Shown here: positions 17,443 through 25,230 of the stretch, in pieces
Numbering within the stretch: position 1 is the first letter of the stretch
Layout: each line of letters opens with the position of its first letter
Assembly (NCBI RefSeq): GCF_001542405.1
Contig: NZ_LNCD01000140.1
Location: forward strand, 124,001 to 188,000
Source of the DNA: Rhizobium altiplani
GTDB taxonomy: Bacteria; Pseudomonadota; Alphaproteobacteria; Rhizobiales; Rhizobiaceae
Length of the DNA stretch: 64,000 nt
Direction: 5' to 3'
The notes under the pieces: model-generated
What the model saw: only the letters and a program-made list of their open reading frames with translations
What the model was told of the DNA's origin: nothing
Databases searched by the model: none
Made by a program: the position numbers and the translations under genes

Positions 17443-18219
17443 TCAATAGCTCGATGCAGCGGCGGGCGCGGATTGCGTGCCGCTGAGCACGGCAAGAATG
17501 TCGTCGAGCAATCCGGATGCGCCGAAGCGGAACGTGGATGGCATCGGCCAGTCCGGCGCCATGATCGTTTCTGCAAGGCTCAGGTAAAGCGCTGCGTCTG
17601 CCACCGAACCGATGCCACCCGCCGGCTTGAAGCCGACTTTGCGGCCGCTCTGGCGAATGACCCGCAGCATGATGTCGGCAGCTTCCAGGGTCGCATTGAC
17701 GGCGACCTTGCCGGTGGAGGTCTTGATGAAGTCGGCACCCGCCTCGATGGCGAGTTCGGAGGCACGACGGATCAGCGCCGCATCCTTTATCTCGCCGGTC
17801 TCGAGAATGACCTTCAGCAGGATCGGGTCCTTGCACTCGGCTCGGACCGCCGCGACCATGTCGGTGACAGCCTTGCCGCTACCGGTCATGAATTTGCGAT
17901 AGGGGATGACGAGGTCGATTTCGTCGGCGCCGTCGGCGATCGCCTCGCGTGTTTCGGCGGCAACGTCGGCCACTTCCATATCGCCCGACGGGAAATTGAC
18001 CACAGTCGCAATCCGCACCGGATGACCCGTGCCGAGAACTGCGCGAGCGCGGGCAACGAAGCTCGGCCAGATGCAGATCGCCGCCGTGTTGCCATAGGGG
18101 GTTTGGGCGCGCGCACACAGCGCGTCGATCTGCGCCTCGGTGCAGTCATCCTTGAGGTTGGTAAGATCGAGGAGGGAGAGGGCGACGGCGGCCGTTTCCT
18201 TGCTGGAATGGTTGGTCAT
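17443..18219 (-). CDS. deoC: Deoxyribose-phosphate aldolase
   Basis: DeoC cleaves 2-deoxyribose-5-phosphate to acetaldehyde and glyceraldehyde-3-phosphate. The 258-residue protein carries the Schiff-base Lys in DFIKTSTGKVAVNAT and the ILLKVILETGEI strand with the second catalytic Lys. The start codon shares one base with the punA stop (TAATG), so the genes are coupled. It completes the degradation path that begins with DeoA, PunA and DeoB. Confidence 0.96.
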   Translation of the reverse strand: MTNHSSKETAAVALSLLDLTNLKDDCTEAQIDALCARAQTPYGNTAAICIWPSFVARARAVLGTGHPVRIATVVNFPSGDMEVADVAAETREAIADGADEIDLVIPYRKFMTGSGKAVTDMVAAVRAECKDPILLKVILETGEIKDAALIRRASELAIEAGADFIKTSTGKVAVNATLEAADIMLRVIRQSGRKVGFKPAGGIGSVADAALYLSLAETIMAPDWPMPSTFRFGASGLLDDILAVLSGTQSAPAAASSY

Positions 18220-19019
18220 TATTCGCGTTCTCCTGCAATCATTTCCTTCAGTATGGCGGCGAGGCGCGCACCGCCGATCGGAGCCATATCCTTGGTCTCC
18301 TCATGGCTCAGTTCGCCGCCGGTCATGCCGGCTCCATAGTTGGTGATTACGGACGCCGCCGCAACCCTTAAGCCAAGCATTCGCGCGATAATCACTTCCG
18401 GCACGGTCGACATGCCGACGGCATCGGCGCCGAGGATACGGGCCATGCGGATTTCGGCGGGTGTTTCGAAGCTTGGGCCTGAGAACCACATGTAGACGCC
18501 TTGCGACAAGGCGATACCGAGCTTCTCCGCAGCATTGCGCATCCTGTCGGCGAGAGCTGCATCATAAGCACTCGTCATGCCGACAAAACGACGATCGCTT
18601 TCCTCGCCGATCAGCGGATTCATGCCGGAATAGTTGATGTGATCGCTAATCTGCATCACCGAGCCAGGAGGCATGTCGTCTCGGAGCGACCCTGCGGAAT
18701 TGGTCAGGACTAGCGTCTCGACGCCTAGACCTTTGAGCACCTCGATCGGCAGCCGCATCGCGCTGGCATCGCCCTTCTCGTAGAAATGGACGCGACCGGA
18801 CAGCATGATGACGGGCACACCGCCAAGCAAACCCGCGACGACTTCTCCGGCGTGGCCCGAAACCGCGCTAACAGGAAAGCCCGGCAAGTCGTGATAAGGG
18901 ATGCGATGCGCATCAGTCATCTCGCCGACCAGCGAGCCGAGACCGGAACCAAGCACGATGCCGTAGCGCGGCGAAAGGCCGCCGAGCCTTCCGGCAAGCA
19001 CGTCGAGAGCGGCACTCAT
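18219..19019 (-). CDS. punA: Purine nucleoside phosphorylase (trimeric class)
   Basis: This enzyme phosphorolyses purine (deoxy)nucleosides. At 266 residues it matches the trimeric (PNP-II) class. Visible elements are the phosphate loop GIVLGSGLGSLVGEM, the VLTNSAGSL segment, and SVITNYGAGMTGGELSHEET, where the Asn is the residue that favours 6-oxopurines. Its start overlaps the cdd stop (ATGA). It would act on inosine produced by Add. Confidence 0.93.
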   Translation of the reverse strand: MSAALDVLAGRLGGLSPRYGIVLGSGLGSLVGEMTDAHRIPYHDLPGFPVSAVSGHAGEVVAGLLGGVPVIMLSGRVHFYEKGDASAMRLPIEVLKGLGVETLVLTNSAGSLRDDMPPGSVMQISDHINYSGMNPLIGEESDRRFVGMTSAYDAALADRMRNAAEKLGIALSQGVYMWFSGPSFETPAEIRMARILGADAVGMSTVPEVIIARMLGLRVAAASVITNYGAGMTGGELSHEETKDMAPIGGARLAAILKEMIAGERE

Positions 19020-19405
19020 CCGAGTTCGGTCTCGAAGCTGAACGGCAGCAACTCTTCCATGGTCATCGTCTTCTTCACGCCGACCTCATCGCAGAGGTAG
19101 ATCTTCGTGTCCTTGGAGGCGAACTCCGAGATCTTCTGCCGGCAGCCGCCGCAGGGCGGGCAGAGCGGCAGCTTTTCGGCGATCACGGCCATTTCAACGA
19201 TCTTCTTGGCGCCGGCCATGATCATGGCGCTGATGGCGGTTGGCTCCGCACACCAGCCTTGCGGGAAAGACAGGTTCTCGATATTGGCGCCGGTGTAGAC
19301 CTTGCCGTCCTCGGCGCGGATCGCTGCGCCGACGGGGAACTTCGAGTAGGGGGCATGAGCGAAAGCCATGGCACCGCGAGCGGCCTCGAAAAGATCGTGG
19401 GACAT
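19016..19405 (-). CDS. cdd: Cytidine deaminase
   Basis: Cdd deaminates cytidine and deoxycytidine to the uridine forms. The 129-residue protein is the small tetrameric type. The zinc site is visible as CAEPTAISAMI (with the catalytic Glu) and CPPCGGCRQKI. The start at 19405 (MSHDLFEAARGAM) is chosen because the earlier in-frame Met lies inside the upstream permease gene; 4 bases separate it from the permease stop. It is in the middle of the nucleoside operon. Confidence 0.96.
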   Translation of the reverse strand: MSHDLFEAARGAMAFAHAPYSKFPVGAAIRAEDGKVYTGANIENLSFPQGWCAEPTAISAMIMAGAKKIVEMAVIAEKLPLCPPCGGCRQKISEFASKDTKIYLCDEVGVKKTMTMEELLPFSFETELG

Positions 19406-19409
19406 GTTC

Positions 19410-20381
19410 TCAGCGTTCCTTCGTATAGGGCACACCACCCGCTTTCGGCGGGATTGCCACGCCGATGAAGCCGGCGAGCAGGATGCAAGTCAGGATATAG
19501 GGCAATGCCTGGAAGATCTGTACCGGCACTTCGCCGATCAGCGGAACCTGCTTGCCCTGCATGAAGTTTGCCAGCGCATCGAGGAAGCCGAAGAGCAGGC
19601 AGGCGAACATGACGGGCACCGGTCTCCACTTCGCAAAGACCAGTGCCGCAAGTGCAATGTAGCCCTTACCGGCCGACATATCCTTGATGAAGGCAGCCGA
19701 CTGCGCGATCGACAGATAGGTCCCCGAGAAGCCGCAGAGGATGCCGGCGCACATGACCGCGCGATAGCGCAACCAGCCCACCGAAATGCCGGCCGTATCG
19801 ACCGCGCCCGGATTTTCGCCGACGGCGCGCAGCCGCAGGCCGAAGCGGGTGCGGTAGAGGATCCACCAAGAAAGCGGAACCGCGAGAAAGGCGAGGTAGG
19901 TCAGGATATTGTTGCCTGAGATCACGTTCGCGTAGAGCGGGCCAATGATCGGAACTTCACGGACGGCATCGGCGCCCGGCAGCACGATCGGCGCAAAGCG
20001 GGCTTCCTGAGTTAGCTGCGGCGTACGGCCGCCCTGGCCGAACCAGGCGCCCCCAAGGACGATTGTGATACCGGCGACGAAGAAGTTGATCGCAACGCCC
20101 GAGATGATCTGGTTGCCGCGATTGGTGATCGAGGCGAAGCCGTGGACGAGGCTGAGCGCCACGGAGCAAATGATGCCAGCACCGAGGCCGAGCCATGCCG
20201 AGTCCGTCAGGTAGGCGACGCAGGCTGCCGCAAAGGCAGAGCCGAGCATTTTACCCTCGAGGCCGATATCGAAGATGCCGGCGCGTTCGGAGAACAGACC
20301 AGCCAGCGCCGTGAAGATCAGCGGGATCGACAGACGGATCGTGGAGCTCAGAACGCTGATGAAGATGTCATAATAATCCAT
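19410..20381 (-). CDS. Nucleoside ABC importer permease (NupC/NupQ-like)
   Basis: The 323-residue membrane protein has 8-9 hydrophobic segments and the BPD_transp_2 pattern FSERAGIFDIGLEGKMLGSAFAA near the N-terminus and GLRLRAVGENPGAVDTAGISV in the coupling region. This is the shorter permease of the pair used by BMP-dependent nucleoside transporters. It starts 12 bases after the stop of the longer permease and ends 4 bases before cdd. Confidence 0.92.
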   Translation of the reverse strand: MDYYDIFISVLSSTIRLSIPLIFTALAGLFSERAGIFDIGLEGKMLGSAFAAACVAYLTDSAWLGLGAGIICSVALSLVHGFASITNRGNQIISGVAINFFVAGITIVLGGAWFGQGGRTPQLTQEARFAPIVLPGADAVREVPIIGPLYANVISGNNILTYLAFLAVPLSWWILYRTRFGLRLRAVGENPGAVDTAGISVGWLRYRAVMCAGILCGFSGTYLSIAQSAAFIKDMSAGKGYIALAALVFAKWRPVPVMFACLLFGFLDALANFMQGKQVPLIGEVPVQIFQALPYILTCILLAGFIGVAIPPKAGGVPYTKER

Positions 20382-20393
20382 CGTCCGTTCCCC

Positions 20394-21497
20394 TTACGCG
20401 GCCTTGAACTGTTGATAGACGCGAACCATCGCGGGTCGGAACATGTATTCGAGCGCACCGGCGAAGAGGATAACAAGACCCTGAATGACCAGGATCATTT
20501 CGCGCGTGATGTTGGGCATCTCGAAGGAAATCCAATCGCCACCCTGATAGAGGATGCCAAAGAGGATCGCCGAGAAGATGATCCCGACCGGGTGATTTCT
20601 CCCCATCAGCGACACGGCGATGCCTACGAAACCGGCGCCGCCCACGAACTCGACCTGCAGGCGGGCCGAGGATCCCATGACCGGGTTCAACGCCATCATG
20701 CCGGCAAGCGCCCCCGACAGCAGCATCGCGGTCATGACGATGCGGGCGTACGGGATGCCGGCATAGGCCGCCGCGCTGTGGCTGACGCCAAGGGTGCGCA
20801 TCTCGAAGCCGAGCTTGGTGCGCCAGATCAGCAGCCAGACGAAATAGGAGGCAACGAGGGCAATGAGGAACGAGACGTTGAACGGTGCTGCGCCGAGCTT
20901 GGCACCAAACAGGTTCATCAGCCAGCCGAGTTTCGGCAACTGGCCGCCTTCCAGGAAGGTGCGGGTTTCCGGCGCCATCTTGCCGGGGACGATTAGAACG
21001 TGCACCAGCAGATACACCATCAGCGCCGCGCCGATATAGTTGAACATGATGGTGGTGATGACGATGTGGCTGCCGCGCTTTGCCTGCAGGAAGGCGGGGA
21101 TGAAGGCCCAGGCGGCGCCAAACAGACCGGCACCCACCACGGCCACCGGCATGGTGACATACCAGGGGACATAGTGGTCGAGCGCCAGCGCAACCAACGC
21201 GCAGCCGAGACCGCCAAGATACGCCTGCCCTTCCGAACCGATGTTGAACAGGCCAGCATGAATGGCGACCGCAACGGAGAGGCCGGTGAAGATGAAGCTC
21301 GTCGCATAATAGAGCGTAAAACCAATGCCTTCGCCGCTGCCGAGTGCGCCCTCGATCAGCAGCGACAGGGCCGCAAGCGGGCTTTCGCCGATCAGCCAGA
21401 CGACGAAGCCGGAGATCAGGAAGGCGACAAGCAGATTCAACAGCGGAATGAGGCCGTAGTTGATCCAATTTGGAAGTGGAACTGAAGCAGTGCTCAT
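20394..21497 (-). CDS. Nucleoside ABC importer permease (NupB/NupP-like)
   Basis: The 367-residue permease carries several membrane segments and the motifs ATSFIFTGLSVAVAIHAGLFNIGSEGQ and FEMRTLGVSHSAAAYAGI typical of the longer partner of BMP-type transporters. The Met at 21497 (MSTASVPLPNWINYG) is preferred over an ATG six codons earlier because it is followed directly by the conserved start and lies 7 bases after the ATPase stop. Together with the next permease it should form the heterodimeric channel. Confidence 0.92.
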   Translation of the reverse strand: MSTASVPLPNWINYGLIPLLNLLVAFLISGFVVWLIGESPLAALSLLIEGALGSGEGIGFTLYYATSFIFTGLSVAVAIHAGLFNIGSEGQAYLGGLGCALVALALDHYVPWYVTMPVAVVGAGLFGAAWAFIPAFLQAKRGSHIVITTIMFNYIGAALMVYLLVHVLIVPGKMAPETRTFLEGGQLPKLGWLMNLFGAKLGAAPFNVSFLIALVASYFVWLLIWRTKLGFEMRTLGVSHSAAAYAGIPYARIVMTAMLLSGALAGMMALNPVMGSSARLQVEFVGGAGFVGIAVSLMGRNHPVGIIFSAILFGILYQGGDWISFEMPNITREMILVIQGLVILFAGALEYMFRPAMVRVYQQFKAA

Positions 21498-21504
21498 CAA
21501 GGCC

Positions 21505-23016
21505 TCACGCGGCAATGCCGGCCATCATCAGGCCGAGGGTCTGTTCACCGGCATCGGGCGTCTTCTCGCCGACGACATGGCCGGCAAACATGACAAGGAT
21601 ACGGTCTGAAAGGGCGCGGATTTCGTCGAGCTCGACGGAGACGAGCAGGATCGCCTTGCCCGCATCGCGCATCTCGATGATCCGGCGGTGGATGAATTCG
21701 ATGGCGCCGATATCGACGCCCCGCGTCGGCTGGCCGATGATCAGCGCCGTCGGATCGCGCTCGATTTCGCGGGCGACGACGATCTTCTGCTGGTTGCCAC
21801 CGGAGAAGTTCGCGGTCTTCAGCCGCGGGTTCGGCGGGCGGATGTCGTATTTTTCGATCTTCTCCATGGCGTCCCTGCGGATCGCGTCGAGATCGAGCAG
21901 CGGGCCCTTGCTGTAGCCGGGATTGCGGTGGTAGCCGAGAACGGAATTCTCGTACTCCTCGAACTTCAGCACCAGCCCCATGTGATGCCGGTCCTCGGGG
22001 ATGTGGGCTAGGCCGAGCTCGCGCAACCGCGCCGGATCGGCTTTGTCGATCGGCTGACCGTCGAGGAAGATCTCGCCGGAATGCGGCTTGCGGATGCCTG
22101 CTATCGCCTCCAGCAATTCGGACTGCCCATTGCCGGCGACGCCGGCAATGCCGACGATCTCGCCGGCACGGACGTCGAAGGATACGTTGTCGACCATGAT
22201 GACGCCGCGGTTGTCCTTGACCGTGAGATTGCGAACCGACAGGATCACCTTACCCGGATTGGCTTCACCCTTCTGCACGCGCAGCAGGACTCGGCGACCG
22301 ACCATCAGTTCGGCAAGCTCCTCGACCGTGGTTTCGGAGGTCTTGCGGGTCGCCACCATCTCGCCGCGGCGCATGACCGACACCGTGTCGGTGATCGCCA
22401 TAATCTCGCGCAGCTTGTGGGTGATCAGAATGACGGTCTTGCCCTGGTCGCGAAGGACGCGAAGGATCTTGAAAAGATGGTCCGCTTCAGCAGGTGTCAG
22501 CACGCCCGTCGGCTCGTCGAGGATCAGGATTTCGGCGCCGCGGTACATGGCCTTGAGGATCTCGACGCGTTGCTGTAGCCCGACCGGAAGCTCTTCGATC
22601 AGCGCATCCGGGTTCACTTCGAGGCCGTAGTCCTTCTCCAGGCGGCGCAGCTCGGCGCGCGCGGAAGAAACGCCCCTGGCGAGCAGCGCGCCGCCTTCGG
22701 CGCCAAGCATGACGTTCTCAAGCACGGTAAAATTATCGACCAGCATGAAGTGCTGGTGCACCATCCCGATCCCGGCTGCGATTGCAGCCTGGCTGTCCTT
22801 GATGGTGACGGGATTGCCGTTGACGCGGATCTCGCCGCTATCGGCATGGTAGAAACCATAGATGATCGACATCAAGGTCGATTTGCCGGCACCGTTTTCC
22901 CCGATGATGCCGTGAATCGTACCCTTGGCGACGGTAAGATTGATGTCCTTGTTGGCGTGAACGGCACCGAATTTCTTGTCGATGCCCACAAGTTCGATAG
23001 CGGGCGTGTCTGTCAC
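21505..23016 (-). CDS. Nucleoside ABC importer, duplicated ATPase (NupA/NupO-like)
   Basis: The 503-residue protein has two nucleotide-binding domains. The first has Walker A GENGAGKST and Walker B ILILDEPTGVLTP; the second has a degenerate P-loop GVAGNGQSE and signature FSGGNQQKIVVAREI, as usual for sugar and nucleoside importers. I place the start at a GTG at 23016 because GGAG lies 7-8 bases upstream and because the ATG sixteen codons earlier falls inside the terminator hairpin that follows the BMP gene. With the GTG start the gene begins VTDTPAIELVGIDKKFG. Confidence 0.9.
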   Translation of the reverse strand: MTDTPAIELVGIDKKFGAVHANKDINLTVAKGTIHGIIGENGAGKSTLMSIIYGFYHADSGEIRVNGNPVTIKDSQAAIAAGIGMVHQHFMLVDNFTVLENVMLGAEGGALLARGVSSARAELRRLEKDYGLEVNPDALIEELPVGLQQRVEILKAMYRGAEILILDEPTGVLTPAEADHLFKILRVLRDQGKTVILITHKLREIMAITDTVSVMRRGEMVATRKTSETTVEELAELMVGRRVLLRVQKGEANPGKVILSVRNLTVKDNRGVIMVDNVSFDVRAGEIVGIAGVAGNGQSELLEAIAGIRKPHSGEIFLDGQPIDKADPARLRELGLAHIPEDRHHMGLVLKFEEYENSVLGYHRNPGYSKGPLLDLDAIRRDAMEKIEKYDIRPPNPRLKTANFSGGNQQKIVVAREIERDPTALIIGQPTRGVDIGAIEFIHRRIIEMRDAGKAILLVSVELDEIRALSDRILVMFAGHVVGEKTPDAGEQTLGLMMAGIAA

Positions 23017-23033
23017 AGCAGGCTCCAAATACG

Positions 23034-23070
23034 AAAAGGGCGTATGACGGAGCGACTCCGCCATACGCCC
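23034..23070 (-). terminator. Intrinsic terminator between the BMP gene and the ABC ATPase gene
   Basis: On the minus strand the arm 23056-23070 pairs with 23038-23052 over 15 positions (one G-U pair) around a 3-base loop, and is followed by TTTT (23034-23037). It starts 14 bases after the BMP stop and ends 17 bases before the GTG start of the ATPase. It is a complete rho-independent terminator inside the operon and should raise the ratio of binding protein to transporter. Confidence 0.9.
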
Positions 23071-23084
23071 GTCTCAGTCACGGA

Positions 23085-24077
23085 TCACTTCGGGCAAGCA
23101 TTGTCCGTCGTGTAGTCGTGAACCTTGATGGTTCCCGCAATGATGCCTTCCTTGGCCTTGTCGAGCGCGGCCTGCATGTCAGGCGTGATCAGCGCCTTGT
23201 TGTTGTCGTCCATGGCGGCGGCAACGCCGTCTTCCTTGACGCCGAGCGCCAGGACGCCGGCCGTGAACTTGTCGCCCTTGACGTCGCTGAAGCCGTTGTA
23301 GACGGCAAGGTCGACGCGCTTGACCATCGAGGTCAGGACGGAGCCCGGATGCAGGTGGTTCTGGTTGCTGTCGACGCCGATCGAGAGCTTCTTGTTGTCA
23401 GCGGCCGTCTGCAACACGCCGAGGCCCGTCGCACCTGCTGCCGCGTAGATGACATCAGCGCCCTGATCGATCTGGTTCTTGGTGAGTTCGCCACCACGGA
23501 CCGGGTCGTTCCAGGCAGCGCCCGTCGTGCCGGTCATGTTCTGGAACACCTCGATATCGGATTTGACGGAGCGTGCGCCCTGCTCGTAGCCGCATTCGAA
23601 CTTGCGGATCAGCGGGATGTCCATGCCGCCGACGAAGCCGACCTTGCCGGACTTCGATGCGAGGCCTGCGAGAGTGCCAACGAGGAAGGAGCCTTCTTCT
23701 TCCTTGTAAACGACCGAACGAACGTTTGGCTTGTCGACGACGGCGTCAACGATGACGAACTTCGTGTCGGGGAATTCAGCTGCGACCTTCTCGATGGCCG
23801 AGGTCCAGGCGAAGGAGACGGCAATAACCGGGTTAAAGCCACGGCTTGCGAAGTTGCGGATTGCCTGCTCGCCCTGCGTGTCACCGGTCGGCTCGAAGTC
23901 GCGATAGGCGATACCGGTTTCTTTCTTGAACTTCTCAGCGCCATTAAAGGCTGCTTCGTTAAAAGACTTATCGAACTTCCCGCCGGTGCCGTAAACGAGC
24001 GCCGGCTTGACGTCCGCGGCCAGCGCCGTCGTGGACATGGCAGCCACGGCCAGGAGAGTCAGAAGGGATTTTTTCAT
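23085..24077 (-). CDS. BMP-family nucleoside-binding protein
   Basis: The 330-residue protein has a Sec signal peptide (MKKSLLTLLAVAAMSTTALA) without a lipobox Cys, so it should be a soluble periplasmic protein rather than a lipoprotein like PnrA. BMP-type features are LVYGTGGKFDKSFNEAAFNGAEKF at the start, PVIAVSFAWTSAIEKVAAEFP, and KVGFVGGMDIPLIRKFECGYEQGA. It is the first gene of the nucleoside operon, and transporter and catabolic enzymes follow, supporting nucleosides as ligand. Confidence 0.92.
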   Translation of the reverse strand: MKKSLLTLLAVAAMSTTALAADVKPALVYGTGGKFDKSFNEAAFNGAEKFKKETGIAYRDFEPTGDTQGEQAIRNFASRGFNPVIAVSFAWTSAIEKVAAEFPDTKFVIVDAVVDKPNVRSVVYKEEEGSFLVGTLAGLASKSGKVGFVGGMDIPLIRKFECGYEQGARSVKSDIEVFQNMTGTTGAAWNDPVRGGELTKNQIDQGADVIYAAAGATGLGVLQTAADNKKLSIGVDSNQNHLHPGSVLTSMVKRVDLAVYNGFSDVKGDKFTAGVLALGVKEDGVAAAMDDNNKALITPDMQAALDKAKEGIIAGTIKVHDYTTDNACPK

Positions 24078-24129
24078 GAGTTGCAGCCCTATTGTTTCTG
24101 TTTGTTTGGGTCCTCCCGCAAGCCTGTTT

Positions 24130-24169
24130 CAGACATGTCTGCGGAACCACCGACCTCCCCCCGGAGGCC
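24130..24169. promoter_or_regulatory. Palindrome and hairpin in the leader of the nucleoside operon
   Basis: Upstream of the BMP start lie a perfect 12-base palindrome CAGACATGTCTG (24130-24141) and, 10 bases away, a hairpin with 7-base arms (24152-24158 and 24163-24169) around CCCC. The palindrome could be a repressor operator for the nucleoside operon; the hairpin could act in the leader mRNA. Beyond them, to 24339, the sequence is AT-rich with long A/T runs and probably holds the promoter. No DeoR, CytR or LacI gene is visible nearby. Confidence 0.4.
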
Positions 24170-24339
24170 TGGCTGGGCGCATCCTTGCATGGCTCAAAAA
24201 AAAATTCACGAGAAATTTTTCGACTGGTAAAAATTTGCCGCAATTGCCAAAAATCAGCTCAGGCGGGCTGTTTTTTGCACAAAATCATCGTTGGGTTGCG
24301 ATTTTTCTAGCCAACCCCGGAACTGGTCGACGCTATTTG

Positions 24340-24657
24340 TTATGCTGCAAATCGGCCAGCCGCAGGCGATCTTTTGTAGCCTGCCATCCACAACAGCAGC
24401 GACAACACCAGGAACACGGCGAATGCTGGCTGAAGCATCAGCCATTGGAAGGCAAGCGTGTAAAAGCGCGGGTGGATATAATAGGCGATGCTCGATTGCA
24501 GGCTTTCCAGCGAGGAGGGGCTGAGGTCCTGCCATGCGTCGCCCACGGGGGTAATGACCACGGAAGAGGCGGCAACGGACTGGATGGCATCGACCGTTCC
24601 GGCGATGACGGCAACGGCCAGCGCGACAAGACTCGTCAAACGCAAAAGGAAACGCAT
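24340..24657 (-). CDS. Small two-helix membrane protein of unknown function
   Basis: The 105-residue product has an N-terminal hydrophobic segment (FLLRLTSLVALAVAVIAGTVDAIQ) and a second one near the C-terminus (AFAVFLVLSLLLWMAGY). Between them is a soluble loop of about 50 residues with a conserved-looking VVITPVGDAWQDLSPSSLESLQSSIAYYIHPRFY. The C-terminus ends in a basic stretch. I do not recognise a family. It is a single gene between the nucleoside operon and tRNA-Ser, and both predicted helices together with normal codon usage make it a real gene. Confidence 0.7.
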   Translation of the reverse strand: MRFLLRLTSLVALAVAVIAGTVDAIQSVAASSVVITPVGDAWQDLSPSSLESLQSSIAYYIHPRFYTLAFQWLMLQPAFAVFLVLSLLLWMAGYKRSPAAGRFAA

Positions 24658-24810
24658 CGAACTCTCCGGCGATCAAACATGGCAGGCATTTTCCCGGCCA
24701 GCCGCGCCATTCGTCAACCTCTACAAAAGATAGTGATGGAGGGGTGGAGCTGCAATGGAGGGCGTTAGCGCACTTTTACCGGAAGAAGTCAAAAAACTGT
24801 TAGATTTGGG

Positions 24811-24838
24811 TTGATCGACAGAAATTCATCGGTATATA
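24811..24838 (+). promoter_or_regulatory. Putative promoter of tRNA-Ser
   Basis: TTGATC (24811-24816) and TATATA (24833-24838) are separated by 16 bases and lie about 50 bases upstream of the mature tRNA. The pair fits a housekeeping sigma-70-type promoter. Confidence 0.45.
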
Positions 24839-24886
24839 TCGCGGCCGTTCCGACGATTTGCATCTTCGCCGATGCAGACCGCCAAA

Positions 24887-24976
24887 GGACAGGTGGCCGA
24901 GTGGTTGAAGGCGCACGCCTGGAACGCGTGTGTACGTGAAAGCGTACCGAGGGTTCGAATCCCTCTCTGTCCGCCA
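24887..24976 (+). tRNA. tRNA-Ser (anticodon GGA)
   Basis: The 90-base sequence starts GGACAGGTGGCCGAGTGG and ends GGTTCGAATCCC...TCTGTCCGCCA, with CCA encoded. The acceptor stem GGACAGG pairs with TCTGTCC (one G-U pair). The anticodon stem CACGC/GCGTG closes a loop containing GGA at 24921-24923. The long variable arm (about 24932-24949) is the class II feature of serine tRNAs. It reads UCC and UCU codons. Confidence 0.97.
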
Positions 24977-24978
24977 AA

Positions 24979-25001
24979 TATCTTCTGAAGATACTTGTTT
25001 T
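24979..25001 (+). terminator. Possible terminator after tRNA-Ser
   Basis: TATCTTC (24979-24985) and GAAGATA (24987-24993) are mirror-complementary around a single T, so the practical loop is larger, and CTTGTTTTT follows. The rest of the gap to 25230 shows no gene and no other signal I can support. Confidence 0.45.
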
Positions 25002-25230
25002 TACTAGAATAGTTTCTTTGGCGTCCGTCAGGTCCGCCGTTCAGCCCGCGGCCGGTCCACGGCTGAGTTTGTCGCTACCTGCGTCGACAGAGCTGCCGCT
25101 TCGCTAATGCGGACAGAGCGCCTCGCTCCGTTGGAGCAAACGCGTCGCCCCCCGTTAACGTTGAATTCCAGCAGGGCAGAGGGCCACCCAGCGACCACGT
25201 TCATGGGCTGCCATCGGAATCAGCTATCTT

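Noticed and set aside
24887..24976. tRNA-Ser as attachment site of a genomic island
   Set aside because: I searched by eye for a second copy of the tRNA 3' end and for an integrase gene in the window and found neither.
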